A DNA stretch of 64,000 nt, taken from assembly GCF_000526795.1 (NCBI RefSeq), contig NZ_JAGT01000001.1, forward strand, positions 3,516,501 through 3,580,500, written 5' to 3'. Of the stretch, positions 25,102 to 34,317 are shown one piece after another (the stretch's first letter is position 1; each line of letters opens with the position of its first letter). The DNA comes from Ruminococcus flavefaciens AE3010. GTDB taxonomy: Bacteria; Bacillota; Clostridia; Oscillospirales; Ruminococcaceae. The position numbers and the translations under genes were made by a program. The notes beneath the pieces are model-generated. The model ran no database searches. It was given only the letters and a program-made list of their open reading frames with translations, and had not been told where the DNA came from.

Positions 25102-26382
25102 ATGGCGTCAAGCAATTCACAGACAAAAAATCGCTTTGCCAAGTATAATCCCTTTTCAGGCGGCAAGCGCGGTGACCTGAGCCTTTCGTTCTTCGCTTAT
25201 GTTATGATACTTCTTGTAGTCGGCATCGTAATGATGTCCTCTGCAAGCTATGCGTGGGCATACAGCGAGCACGGCGGCGACGGTCTGTATTATGCGAAAA
25301 ATCAGGCGAAAAATGCTGTTATCGGCTTTATCGCTATGATTTTTTTTATGAAGATGGATTACCATAACTTCAAGAACTTAAAGCTCCCCATACTTAAAAA
25401 ACTGAATATAGCAAGTCTGATGTATATTCTGGGTGCGGTACTTCTGGTAGCCGTTCTTCTTATCGGTAACGATGAGGGCGGTACCATGGGCGCACGACGC
25501 TGGATAGACATCGGACCTATAAATCTCCAGCCCTCGGAGGTGGCGAAGCTGGCACTCATCATCTTCTTTGCCTACAGCATGGAGCGTGACGGGGACAAGA
25601 TGAACACCTTTAAGACAGGTATAATCAAATATGCCATGATACTCGGACTGTACGTGCTGCTCATCGGACTTGAAAAGCACATTTCGGGTATCATACTCCT
25701 CGGCACTATTGCCGTTGCAATGATACTCTGCGGCGGTGTGAACAGGAAGCACTTCATTGGTCTTGGTGCAGCTGCGCTTGGTCTGGCTATAGCCTATATC
25801 TCATGGCAGGCACAGGTGCCCGGCAGTTATGTTGCTGTACGTATAAAATCATGGCAGAATCCCTTTGCCGACAAGCTTGGAGATACATGGCAGACAGCCA
25901 ACTCCCTTATCGCTATCGGTTCCGGCGGACTTTTCGGTCTGGGACTGGGTAACTCCCGTCAGAAGTACCTCTACCTCCCCGAGACGAAGAACGACTTCGT
26001 TTTCCCCATTGTCTGTGAGGAGCTCGGCTTCGTGGGAGCTCTTGCCATAATCATTGTTTTTTTCCTTCTTGTTATAGAGGGCTATTCTATAGCAGTACGC
26101 TGCAAGGACCGCTTCGGTATGCTCATAGCAGTCGGTATCACCACTCAGATAGGCATACAGACAGTCCTTAACCTCGCCGTTGTAAGCAACCTCATACCCA
26201 ATACAGGTATCAGTCTGCCCTTTTTCAGCTACGGCGGTACGGCGCTTATAATGCAGCTTGCGGAAATGGGTATCATGCTGAATATATCACAGCACAGGTA
26301 CTATCCCGACGAAAAGCCCAAGCAGAAAAAGACAAAGAAAACGGCTCAGAGCAGAAGTAAAGCCGAGCCAAAAGGAGCATAA
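25102..26382 (+). CDS. ftsW: SEDS peptidoglycan glycosyltransferase FtsW
   Basis: 426 residues, about ten membrane helices, with SEDS signatures MGARRWIDIGPINLQPSEVAKLALI and the C-terminal TGISLPFFSYGGTALIMQL. SEDS proteins polymerise lipid II with a cognate class B PBP. A positively charged Lys-rich tail follows. The location between mraY and murG supports FtsW rather than RodA. murD would normally lie between mraY and ftsW but is absent. Confidence 0.92.
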   Translation: MASSNSQTKNRFAKYNPFSGGKRGDLSLSFFAYVMILLVVGIVMMSSASYAWAYSEHGGDGLYYAKNQAKNAVIGFIAMIFFMKMDYHNFKNLKLPILKKLNIASLMYILGAVLLVAVLLIGNDEGGTMGARRWIDIGPINLQPSEVAKLALIIFFAYSMERDGDKMNTFKTGIIKYAMILGLYVLLIGLEKHISGIILLGTIAVAMILCGGVNRKHFIGLGAAALGLAIAYISWQAQVPGSYVAVRIKSWQNPFADKLGDTWQTANSLIAIGSGGLFGLGLGNSRQKYLYLPETKNDFVFPIVCEELGFVGALAIIIVFFLLVIEGYSIAVRCKDRFGMLIAVGITTQIGIQTVLNLAVVSNLIPNTGISLPFFSYGGTALIMQLAEMGIMLNISQHRYYPDEKPKQKKTKKTAQSRSKAEPKGA

Positions 26383-26384
26383 GT

Positions 26385-27518
26385 ATGAGAGTTCTCATTG
26401 CCTGCGGAGGCACAGGCGGTCATATAAATCCGGGTCTTGCCATTGCTGATATCATCAAGAGCAAGTATCCCGATGCGGAGTTCCTCTTTGCAGGCACTCC
26501 AAAGGGTATGGAGTCAAAGCTTGTCCCCAAGGCAGGGTATAAGCTTGAAACCATCAAGGTGGCAGGCTTCCAGAGAAAGATATCCCTTGAAAATATCGGC
26601 AGGAACGCCAAGGCTCTTGCCTATCTTGTTACCTCGGGAAAGAGAGCAAAGCAGATCATAGAGGGCTTCAAGCCCGATATCGCTATCGGTACAGGCGGCT
26701 ATGCGGCAGGTCCTGTTATCAGAAAAGCCGCAAGAATGGGCATACCCACTGCTATCCATGAGCAGAATGCCTACCCGGGCGTGACAAACAAGCTCCTCTC
26801 AAAAGAGGTGGACTACGTTATGCTCACCGTCAAGGAAGCTCTCAAATTCATGGACGAGAGCAAGTTCGAGCACAGCGTTACGGGACTTCCCGTAAGAAGC
26901 AATATAAATACCATGAGCCGCGAGGAGGCACGTAAGAAGCTGGGCTTCGACGACAGCTTCACTATACTTTCATTCGGCGGCAGTCTCGGTGCAGGCTGTA
27001 TCAATGACACCATGACCGAGGTCATCAAATGGCACACAGGCAAGAAGCTTGCCATAAATCATATCCACGGCTACGGCGGCATGGGTAAGGAGACCTTCCC
27101 ACAGGCTATGAAAGCCGCAGGTATACCTCTCAAATCCGACAGGCTCCGAATTACGGAGTACATAAACGATATGGACGTTTGTCTCGCAGCAGCAGACCTT
27201 GTTATCTGCCGCTCGGGAGCTTCTACACTTGCGGAGCTTGAAGCCGCAGGAAAAGCTTCAATACTTATCCCGTCGCCTATAGTTGCGGGAAATCACCAGT
27301 ACCACAATGCAATGGTGTTGGGCAATGCAGGTGCGGCAGTGGTCATCGAGCAGAAGGACGTCACCAACGAGAAGATGATAGCCGAGATAGAAAAGCTCTA
27401 CGGCGACTCGGTAAAGGTAAAGTCCATGTCAGAAAGTGCGGCGAAGCTCCACCTTACAGATACAAACGACAGGATACTTGCTGTCATAGATAAGCTAATT
27501 GAAAAGAGTAAGAAATGA
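26385..27518 (+). CDS. murG: Lipid II-forming N-acetylglucosaminyltransferase MurG
   Basis: 377 residues of the GT28 family: CGGTGGHINPGLAIAD at the N-terminus, GTGGYAAGPVIRKA, HEQNAYPGVTNKLL, SFGGSLGA, and the UDP-GlcNAc site ICRSGASTLAELEAAGKASILIPSP, shown here in parts. It adds GlcNAc to lipid I at the inner face of the membrane. AAAGGAG precedes the ATG. The stop overlaps the next start (ATGA). Confidence 0.95.
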   Translation: MRVLIACGGTGGHINPGLAIADIIKSKYPDAEFLFAGTPKGMESKLVPKAGYKLETIKVAGFQRKISLENIGRNAKALAYLVTSGKRAKQIIEGFKPDIAIGTGGYAAGPVIRKAARMGIPTAIHEQNAYPGVTNKLLSKEVDYVMLTVKEALKFMDESKFEHSVTGLPVRSNINTMSREEARKKLGFDDSFTILSFGGSLGAGCINDTMTEVIKWHTGKKLAINHIHGYGGMGKETFPQAMKAAGIPLKSDRLRITEYINDMDVCLAAADLVICRSGASTLAELEAAGKASILIPSPIVAGNHQYHNAMVLGNAGAAVVIEQKDVTNEKMIAEIEKLYGDSVKVKSMSESAAKLHLTDTNDRILAVIDKLIEKSKK

Positions 27519-28393
27519 ACACAGGTGAAAAAGTCGAAGTAAACGGCACAAAGCTCAATGTGTACAGTGAGGGCAGCGGCGATGTTACCATAGTATTTAT
27601 GGCAGGCAACGGCGTGACCTGCCCTGTGCTTGAATACAAGCCTGTATACAGGAGAATGTCCGTAAAGTACCGTATAGCCGTAATTGAAAAAGCAGGGTAT
27701 GGCTTCAGTGACCATGCGAAAACTCCCAGAACTATTGAAAATCTCGTTTCCGAGGACAGAGAAGCGCTCCGTAAGGCAGGCATCGAGCCGCCCTATGTTC
27801 TTGCAGCTCATTCCTATTCGGGATTTGAGGCTGTTTACTGGGCGAATAGCTATCCTGATGAGATAAAGGCTGTTCTAAGTATGGATATGGGTATCCCAAC
27901 TATGGCTGTATTGCAGGCTAAGGAAGTAAGCGAGGAAAAACGCTGCGGCATGGTAAAAAAGCAGCAGAAGCTGCTGCAAAAAGTGGCAAAAGGCGGATTT
28001 CTGACGAAGCTTTTCAGAAACAAACTTGAAAATGTTTCGGGACTTCTTGACGGCAGTGAGCTGAGCGGCGAAGAAAAGAAGATGTACAGGGAAATGTTTT
28101 ATAAAAACATCGCTAACCCCGAATTTACCGACGAAGCCCTGAACATGACGGAAAATGCGCAGAAAGCAGAAAACACGGGGATACTGAAATGTCCGTGCTG
28201 CTTTTACATAAGCGATATGAAGACCATGACAAAAAAGGTCTCATGGAGACAGGTGGGTATCGACTACGCAGAAAAATGCGGCGGAGAGGTTCACCTGTCC
28301 GATAAAGGTCATATGATGTACGCATTTATCCCCGATGAGATGTCGGATACATTTATAAGATTTCTTGAAGCGCACAATTTAGGCGCTAAGTAA
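27515..28393 (+). CDS. Alpha/beta hydrolase of unknown substrate inside the division cluster
   Basis: 292 residues with an alpha/beta hydrolase fold: oxyanion region MAGNGVTCPVLEYKP, nucleophile elbow AHSYSG (Ser near residue 99), a helical cap rich in Lys and a late His in DKGHMMYA. No signal peptide, so probably cytoplasmic. ATGA overlap with murG shows co-translation; the next gene follows after 50 bases. This is not a usual member of the cluster. Esterase, lactonase or peptidase roles are all possible. Confidence 0.8.
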   Translation: MNTGEKVEVNGTKLNVYSEGSGDVTIVFMAGNGVTCPVLEYKPVYRRMSVKYRIAVIEKAGYGFSDHAKTPRTIENLVSEDREALRKAGIEPPYVLAAHSYSGFEAVYWANSYPDEIKAVLSMDMGIPTMAVLQAKEVSEEKRCGMVKKQQKLLQKVAKGGFLTKLFRNKLENVSGLLDGSELSGEEKKMYREMFYKNIANPEFTDEALNMTENAQKAENTGILKCPCCFYISDMKTMTKKVSWRQVGIDYAEKCGGEVHLSDKGHMMYAFIPDEMSDTFIRFLEAHNLGAK

Positions 28394-28445
28394 CATACTT
28401 TCCACCTCAGGCATACAATACATAAAAATGCTGTGAGGTGGTATG

Positions 28446-29705
28446 ATGCAGAAATTTGTAATAACAGGCGGCAGACGCCTTTGCGGTGAGCTCGCCTTAC
28501 AGGGCAGCAAAAACAGCTCCCTGCCAATAATGGCGGCGGCGCTCCTGTGCTGCGGCGATTGTACGCTGCACAGCTGTCCCAAGCTCACCGACGTTTACGC
28601 AGCCGCAAGGATACTCAACTGCGTGGGCTGCAAATGCAGCTTTGAGGGAAATACCGCAGTCATAAACTCCAATATTCTCGGCAGTACCGAAATATCCGAG
28701 GAGCTTATGCGTGAGATGCGTTCCTCTATAATCTTTATGGGAGCCATGCTGGGAAGAGCAGGCGAATGTACAGTCAGCGTCCCCGGAGGCTGCGAGCTTG
28801 GACCGCGTCCCATAGATATGCACCTTGCCGCTCTCAGGAAAATGGGAGTGGATATCCGCGAAAGCGGCGGCAGCATAGTCTGCAGGGCTTCCGCAGGCAG
28901 AGCAAAGGGGGCTAAGATATCCCTTGCTTTCCCGTCGGTGGGAGCTACTGAAAATATCATTCTCTGCGCGGTGACGGCAGACGGCGAGACTGTCATAAAC
29001 AATGCCGCCCGCGAGCCCGAGATATGCGACCTCTGCGGCTTTCTGCGAAGCTGCGGTGCGGATATCGTCGGCGACGGAGAAAGCAGTATCATTATCCACG
29101 GAAAAAAACAGCTTCACGGCTGTGAATATACAATTATGCCCGACAGGATAGTTGCTGCCACATACCTTTCAATGGTGGCTGCCACAAAGGGCGAGCTTAT
29201 ACTTACTAATGCCTGTGTTCCCGAGACAGAGCCCTTTTTTACGGTGCTTGAACAGACGGGGTGCGGTATTTATACATCTGAAAAGAAAATATATCTTCGC
29301 AGCGGTTCGCGGCTGAAAGCCGTCAGAGACAGGATAAGGACCATGCCTCATCCGGGATTTCCCACTGACGCACAGGCTGTGCTAATGGCTGCGCTTTGTG
29401 TTGCCGACGGGACCAGCGTTTTCGAGGAGAATATCTTCGATTGTCGTTACCGTCACACCGACGCTCTTGTGAAAATGGGAGCGGATATACAGGTGCTTGG
29501 CAAGGTCGCTGTAATAAAGGGCAGGGAAGGGCTTCACGGTGCCAATGTGGAGGCTACGGACCTGCGGGGCGGTGCAGCTATGGTCATAGCGGCTCTCTGT
29601 GCGGAGGGCAGCTCAGAGATAAGCCGTATCTGCCACATTGACAGAGGGTATGAAAAAATGGAAGAAGCCGTAAGACTTCTCGGCGGAGATATGCGCCGCG
29701 TCTGA
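28446..29705 (+). CDS. murA: UDP-N-acetylglucosamine 1-carboxyvinyltransferase MurA
   Basis: 419 residues. Catalytic Cys116 lies in PGGCELGPRPIDMHL, and the substrate lysine in QGSKNSSLPIMAA. It transfers enolpyruvate from PEP to UDP-GlcNAc, the first committed step of wall synthesis and the target of fosfomycin; Cys rather than Asp predicts sensitivity. Two ATGs are adjacent; the second (28446) has GAGG 7 bases upstream and is preferred. Lower conservation than usual MurA suggests it may be a second paralogue. Confidence 0.9.
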   Translation: MQKFVITGGRRLCGELALQGSKNSSLPIMAAALLCCGDCTLHSCPKLTDVYAAARILNCVGCKCSFEGNTAVINSNILGSTEISEELMREMRSSIIFMGAMLGRAGECTVSVPGGCELGPRPIDMHLAALRKMGVDIRESGGSIVCRASAGRAKGAKISLAFPSVGATENIILCAVTADGETVINNAAREPEICDLCGFLRSCGADIVGDGESSIIIHGKKQLHGCEYTIMPDRIVAATYLSMVAATKGELILTNACVPETEPFFTVLEQTGCGIYTSEKKIYLRSGSRLKAVRDRIRTMPHPGFPTDAQAVLMAALCVADGTSVFEENIFDCRYRHTDALVKMGADIQVLGKVAVIKGREGLHGANVEATDLRGGAAMVIAALCAEGSSEISRICHIDRGYEKMEEAVRLLGGDMRRV

Positions 29706-29727
29706 GGCGGAAGGATCAGGAGAGAAT

Positions 29728-30885
29728 ATGAAAGACGTCGAAAAAACAAATGTCGATAGGCAGAACAGCCGCAAGCGTATCAGACGCCGTAAACGCATGA
29801 TGAATGTTTACGGACTTGTAGTGCTTCTGCTGGTGCTGACCGCGGGTATAACCATAAGCTATACCTTTCTCTTTAATATAAACGAGATACGTGTGGCAGG
29901 TCAGTCGGATATGTATTCTGCCGAGGAGATAGTTGAGGCTTCGGGCATAAAAAAGGGAGACAATCTTCTGAGACTTGACTGTGCCAAGAGCGAGCAGCGC
30001 ATCCTCGACAAGCTTCTCTATGTGGAGACTGCCAAGGTGGACAGAGACTTCCCGTCCTCACTGGATATAACCGTAACCAAGTGCATACCTGCTTTCAATG
30101 TGAATTACGGCGACGGCACTCTCCTTGTGAGCAAAAAGGGAAAGATACTGGCTGATAACGGCTTCATCACCGACGGACTTCCTATTATATACGGCTTTGA
30201 CCCTGCGGATCATACTCCCGGAAAGCCTGCTTCCTCGGAAAACGAACACAAGAACGATGCTTTTTTTGAGCTCATAAGCAGTATGGCTGCCAAGGAGGAC
30301 AACGGCATCATGACTGTGGATATGAGTGACGAGCACGCTATCATAGTGAACTATAAAAACGGCATGATATTCAAAATGGGCAACTGGAACGATGTTGAGT
30401 ATAAGCTGAATCTTGCAGAAACCGTAATGAATGATGAGACGGTCAAGGGCAAAAAGGGCTATCTGACCATGATCGGCACGAAGCAGTGCAGCTTCAGGAC
30501 CAGCGACGGACCTGTTATAGTCCCGGGAGAGGCTGAGCCTACAACAGAGCCTATGACCGATGAATACGGCTATCCCATCATACAGAGCGAGCACGATCCC
30601 AAGCAGGAAGAGATGCTCAATGAGTTCAACAACAACAGGAATACCACCGAGCCCACTACAGCCGCTCAGCAGTGGACTGACAACGGCGGCTATGACAGCG
30701 GAAGCAACTGGGACGATAACAGCTGGGATCAGCAGGATAACCAGTGGAGCGCAGACAACAGCCAGTGGAATGCCGACGATAACCAGTGGAGCGGCGACAA
30801 CAGCTGGACAGACACGACTACACAGTGGTCCGACAACAGCGGCGGAACTGCCAATTATGACAATAATTCGGAAAATCAGTGGTGA
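29728..30885 (+). CDS. FtsQ/DivIB-like division protein with W/N/Q-rich tail
   Basis: 385 residues: basic cytoplasmic N-terminus, one helix (about 30-50), then the POTRA domain (INEIRVAGQSDMYSAEEIVEASGI) and beta domain. From about residue 295 the protein changes to an Asp/Asn/Gln/Trp-rich low-complexity tail with repeats of the type DNQWSADNSQWNADD. POTRA-beta architecture and place between murA and ftsZ identify DivIB/FtsQ. The extracellular tail is unusual. Confidence 0.87.
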   Translation: MKDVEKTNVDRQNSRKRIRRRKRMMNVYGLVVLLLVLTAGITISYTFLFNINEIRVAGQSDMYSAEEIVEASGIKKGDNLLRLDCAKSEQRILDKLLYVETAKVDRDFPSSLDITVTKCIPAFNVNYGDGTLLVSKKGKILADNGFITDGLPIIYGFDPADHTPGKPASSENEHKNDAFFELISSMAAKEDNGIMTVDMSDEHAIIVNYKNGMIFKMGNWNDVEYKLNLAETVMNDETVKGKKGYLTMIGTKQCSFRTSDGPVIVPGEAEPTTEPMTDEYGYPIIQSEHDPKQEEMLNEFNNNRNTTEPTTAAQQWTDNGGYDSGSNWDDNSWDQQDNQWSADNSQWNADDNQWSGDNSWTDTTTQWSDNSGGTANYDNNSENQW

Positions 30886-30971
30886 ATTGATTAACGATGT
30901 GTAGAAAATGACGGATATTTACTGCTCGTTATTGTTTATTTCGCTGAAAATAAAAAATGTTTTTTTAGGAC

Positions 30972-31000
30972 TTGAAAAAATCATGGCATTATGCTAAAAT
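30972..31000 (+). promoter_or_regulatory. Sigma-A promoter of ftsZ
   Basis: TTGAAA (30972-30977), 17 bases, TAAAAT (30995-31000), about 65 bases before the ftsZ start, allowing ftsZ expression independent of the upstream cluster. Confidence 0.65.
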
Positions 31001-31071
31001 ATAAAGTGTATTTATAGGTTAATATATAAATTTGATAAATTAAGGATAATTAAATAGTAGGAGGAGTTCAA

Positions 31072-32211
31072 ATGTCAGATTTCAATTATGAGGAAACACT
31101 CGAACCCGATGTTAATATAAAGGTCATCGGTGTCGGCGGCGGCGGCGGAAACGCTGTTAACTGCATGGTGGATTCGGGTGTAAGTAATATAGAATATATC
31201 GCAATAAACACAGATGCCAAGGCACTCAACAAGTCCAAGGCTACTACAAGGATACCGATCGGTGCTAAGCTCACAAAGGGCAGAGGCGCAGGCAACAAGC
31301 CTGAGATCGGTCAGCGCAGCGCTGAGGAGAACCGCGACGAGATTGAGACTCACCTCAAGGGTGCTGATATGATCTTTATCACTGCTGGTATGGGCGGCGG
31401 TACAGGAACAGGAGCTGCTCCTGTAGTTGCTAAGATCGCCAAGGAAATGGATATCCTTACAGTTGCTGTCGTTACAAAGCCCTTCCTCTTCGAGAGAGAG
31501 CAGAAAATGGCACAGGCTGAAAGAGGTATCGCAGAGCTCAGAAAGTATGTTGATTCTCTTATCGTTATCCCTAACGAGAGACTTCTCGTTGGTCTCGATA
31601 AGCCCCTTACAATGCTCCAGTCCTTTGCACTCTCTGACGACGTGCTCAAGACAGGTGTAAAGAGCATTTCCGATCTTATCGTTGAAGAGGGTTACATAAA
31701 CCTCGACTTCGCAGACGTTTCAACTATCATGAGAAACGCAGGCTATGCTCACATGGCTATCGGTCACGGTACAGGCAAGGACAAGGCAAGAGATGCTGCA
31801 AACGCTGTTATCTCCAGCCCGCTTCTCGAAACATCTATCTCGGGTGCTAAGAGACTCCTTATCAATATCGCAATGTCAGAGGATATTCTTTCTTCCGATG
31901 TTGATGCAGCTACAAAGATGATCACAGATACAGCTGCTGACGGTGTTGAGTTCATCTTCGGTACAGCATTCAAGGAAGACATGCAGGACGAGATGACTAT
32001 CACAGTTATCGCAGCAGGCTTCGACGATATGGACGCTGCTAACGATGCAGCAGTTGAGGGAGCTTCTGTTGAGAATCCGGAGGACGAGATAATCCCGATC
32101 GACAATCCTCTTATCGACGGTCTTGGTTTCGGTGCACCAAGCGCACCTAAGCCTGCGGCTTCAAATCAGGATTACGATCTTGACGACATCTTCAAGATGC
32201 TGGGCAACTAA
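31072..32211 (+). CDS. ftsZ: Cell division tubulin FtsZ
   Basis: 379 residues. GTP-binding [13 protein letters not shown] and tubulin signature [12 protein letters not shown]7 loop NLDFADV. After a short linker the C-terminal peptide is [13 protein letters not shown], where SepF/FtsA-type partners usually bind. AGGAGG precedes the ATG. It forms the Z ring. Codon use (GCT, GTT, AAG) suggests high expression. Confidence 0.97.
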   Translation: MSDFNYEETLEPDVNIKVIGVGGGGGNAVNCMVDSGVSNIEYIAINTDAKALNKSKATTRIPIGAKLTKGRGAGNKPEIGQRSAEENRDEIETHLKGADMIFITAGMGGGTGTGAAPVVAKIAKEMDILTVAVVTKPFLFEREQKMAQAERGIAELRKYVDSLIVIPNERLLVGLDKPLTMLQSFALSDDVLKTGVKSISDLIVEEGYINLDFADVSTIMRNAGYAHMAIGHGTGKDKARDAANAVISSPLLETSISGAKRLLINIAMSEDILSSDVDAATKMITDTAADGVEFIFGTAFKEDMQDEMTITVIAAGFDDMDAANDAAVEGASVENPEDEIIPIDNPLIDGLGFGAPSAPKPAASNQDYDLDDIFKMLGN

Positions 32212-32220
32212 TAGAAAAAT

Positions 32221-32249
32221 AAAGCGGTCCGATATGGACCGCTTTTTTT
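32221..32249 (+). terminator. Terminator of ftsZ and the division cluster
   Basis: Stem AAAGCGGTCC / GGACCGCTTT with loop GATAT, followed by a T tract. Confidence 0.92.
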
Positions 32250-32379
32250 GTTTGCATTCCGAGGATGCTTTGAGATCCTTGGACTTTTTTGTGAAAATGT
32301 ACAAATGTGTATTTCGTTATGCTTTTATGTTTACAATTTGTAACTATTTAATTTATATTTACGTATTAAGCTAAAGGAG

Positions 32380-32408
32380 TTGACTTTAAATTTAACACAT
32401 AGTATATT
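32380..32408 (+). promoter_or_regulatory. Distal promoter of the DivIVA-like gene
   Basis: TTGACT (32380-32385), 17 bases, TATATT (32403-32408). Confidence 0.5.
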
Positions 32409-32468
32409 TTGTTGCGTTTTTATAGTAAATTGCACTAAAATCAATCCAAATTTTCTACATTTCAATAG

Positions 32469-32497
32469 TTGAAATAATATAATTAATATGATATAAT
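32469..32497 (+). promoter_or_regulatory. Proximal promoter of the DivIVA-like gene
   Basis: TTGAAA (32469-32474), 17 bases, TATAAT (32492-32497). Transcription would start near 32504, giving a leader of about 147 bases that contains the structure at 32518-32601. Confidence 0.7.
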
Positions 32498-32517
32498 TTA
32501 TGTAAGGCAAAATCATC

Positions 32518-32635
32518 AGAACCTGTATTCATGGACTGTGAAGGCTTTTTTATATGCAATATCACTAAAACATGCCTTCATAGGAGCTGAGTATGGGTTC
32601 TTATTCCTTAATTTTTTACCTCGGTCCCACCGAGG
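32518..32635 (+). promoter_or_regulatory. Folded leader with possible upstream ORF
   Basis: A 13-bp stem (32518-32530 with 32589-32601, G-U pairs included) encloses a 10-bp stem CTGTGAAGGC / GCCTTCATAG (32536-32545 with 32574-32583). A third hairpin CCTCGG-TCCCA-CCGAGG (32619-32635) ends just before the ribosome site. An ATG at 32593 preceded by AGGAG opens a 39-codon frame ending at 32712, overlapping the main gene in another frame. The AGGAG is next to the inner stem and the ATG lies in the outer stem. Function is inferred only from the drawn structure. Confidence 0.45.
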
Positions 32636-32650
32636 GGAATGGAGAGTACC

Positions 32651-34252
32651 ATGAGCGAACCAACACCAACCGTATTAAGAGAAACCAAGATCGGTCAGAA
32701 GGGATTTATTAAAGAGGACGTTATTACATACCTCGATGAGCTTAATTCTAAGATAGTTGCCCTTGAGGACGAGCTTAAAGCGTCTAAGGAAAGCAGTTCT
32801 TCTGCTGACCCCGAGGAGATAGCTAAGTATAAAAATCAAGTTGAGAACCTTCAGGAGAAGCTCAATACCTCCAACAACGCTCTCAGAGCTGCTAAGAAGG
32901 AAAATGAAGAGCTCCAGAAGACTATCACACAGCTCAAGGCACAGGGCGGCGGTGCAGGAAATGCACAGGCTACTGCTGCTTTAGAGGCTGCTAAGAAGGA
33001 AATAGATACACTCAAGGAACAGCTCAAGGCTGCTGAGCAGAAGGCTGCACAGGGCGCTGCTAATCCGCAGGCTAATGCACAGACAACTGCTGCACTTGAA
33101 GCTGCCAAGAAAGAGATCGAGGATCTCAGAAACAGACTCAGAGCTGCAGAGCAGAAGGCTGCACAGGGCGCTGCTGCACCTGCTGCAGGCGGAGCTGCTG
33201 ACGCAGAGCTTGCAAAGGCTAAGCAGGAGATCGCTAAGATATCCGAGGAGCTTGCTCTCAAGACAAAGCAGATAGCTGACATCAATGCTAAGCTCGAAGC
33301 TAAGACCAAGGAAGTTGCTGAAAAGAATAACGAGATCTCCAAGCTCAACGATGAGATCACAGACCTCAAGGAGAACGCAGCTCCTACATTCGATATGGGT
33401 GCACTCTTCACAGAGGCTCAGAAGAACGTTGTTCAGATCCAGAACAAGGCTAAGCAGGAGGCAGAGGCTGTTACCAAGGAAGCAAACGACAAGGCTGCTC
33501 AGGTAACCAGGGAAGCTGACGAAAAGGCTGCACTTGTTACTAAGGAAGCAAACGACAACGCTGCTAAGGTTACCAAGGAAGCTAACGATAAGGCTGCTCA
33601 GGTAGTCAAGGACGCTAATGCAGAGGCTGAAAAGGCTGTTGCAAACGCTAACCGTGCTGCTGAGACATGCATCAAGGAAGCTAACGATCAGGCTCGCAAT
33701 ACTGTAAACGAGGCTAACGCTCACGCTGATAAGGTAAACGAAATGTCCAAGACAGTTCGTGAGATGCTCCTTACAGAGATCGAGAGCATCAACAGCAAGT
33801 TCACAGATATCGCTTCTGTTCTCAATAACCTTACAAACCAGTGCTCAGGCAGAATGAACGATGCTCAGAACATCATCGGCGAAGCTCGCAAGGCTATCGA
33901 TGTTCACAAGAATGAGCCCGCTGTAAAGAAGATGGATCCTCCGAAGGCTGAGTTCACACCTTCAAAGGCTCCTAAGGCTGACGCTGAGGGCTACGCAAAG
34001 GCTGCTGCCGAGATAAAGACTCCCGATCCCTTTGCAGGCGTAGGCAACTTCAATAAGAACAATAACACTAATAACAATAACAGCTTCAACAACAATAATC
34101 AGAACAACAAGCCACAGAACAACAATAACCTGAACAATAACCAGAATCAGCAGAACAAGCCTCCTCAGGGAAATAAGAGCGCAAACTTTAATTTTGATAT
34201 GGCTGAGCTCCTCAAGGCTGCCGAGGAAGAGGCTGCTAAGGATTCAGAATAA
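32651..34252 (+). CDS. DivIVA-like coiled-coil protein with Asn-rich tail
   Basis: 533 residues. The N-terminal RETKIGQKGFIKEDVITYLDELN resembles the DivIVA/GpsB membrane-binding and coiled-coil start. Long Ala/Lys/Glu coiled coils follow. Between about 275 and 370 an 11-residue unit of the type KAAQVTKEAND is repeated about nine times. The C-terminus is poly-Asn/Gln rich. ATG 32651 has GGAGAG upstream; the ATG at 32639 has its ribosome site too close. Codon use suggests strong expression. Likely a cytoskeletal or polar scaffold; no direct proof. Confidence 0.7.
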   Translation: MSEPTPTVLRETKIGQKGFIKEDVITYLDELNSKIVALEDELKASKESSSSADPEEIAKYKNQVENLQEKLNTSNNALRAAKKENEELQKTITQLKAQGGGAGNAQATAALEAAKKEIDTLKEQLKAAEQKAAQGAANPQANAQTTAALEAAKKEIEDLRNRLRAAEQKAAQGAAAPAAGGAADAELAKAKQEIAKISEELALKTKQIADINAKLEAKTKEVAEKNNEISKLNDEITDLKENAAPTFDMGALFTEAQKNVVQIQNKAKQEAEAVTKEANDKAAQVTREADEKAALVTKEANDNAAKVTKEANDKAAQVVKDANAEAEKAVANANRAAETCIKEANDQARNTVNEANAHADKVNEMSKTVREMLLTEIESINSKFTDIASVLNNLTNQCSGRMNDAQNIIGEARKAIDVHKNEPAVKKMDPPKAEFTPSKAPKADAEGYAKAAAEIKTPDPFAGVGNFNKNNNTNNNNSFNNNNQNNKPQNNNNLNNNQNQQNKPPQGNKSANFNFDMAELLKAAEEEAAKDSE

Positions 34253-34274
34253 ACAATAATCATTCGTACCTGTT

Positions 34275-34297
34275 CCCCTCGGGTATTTCCCGAGGGG
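34275..34297 (+). other. Strong hairpin between the DivIVA-like and sigma genes
   Basis: Nine-base perfect stem CCCCTCGGG / CCCGAGGGG with loop TATTT. No T tract follows, so termination is doubtful. It may instead pause polymerase or protect the upstream mRNA's 3' end. Confidence 0.55.
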
Positions 34298-34317
34298 CGG
34301 GTATAATATCGAATTGT

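Noticed and set aside
33475..33720. Regular 33-base periodicity suggestive of a tandem DNA repeat or CRISPR-like array
   Set aside because: The period follows 11-residue protein repeats in frame, with diverged codons and no spacers.
32981..33724. Antisense frame of 247 codons rich in Leu/Ser/Cys opposite the DivIVA-like gene
   Set aside because: A mirror of the repetitive Ala/Lys/Glu coiled coil; no ribosome site.
34275..34297. Intrinsic terminator of the DivIVA-like gene
   Set aside because: The stem is perfect but no T tract follows; listed only as a hairpin.
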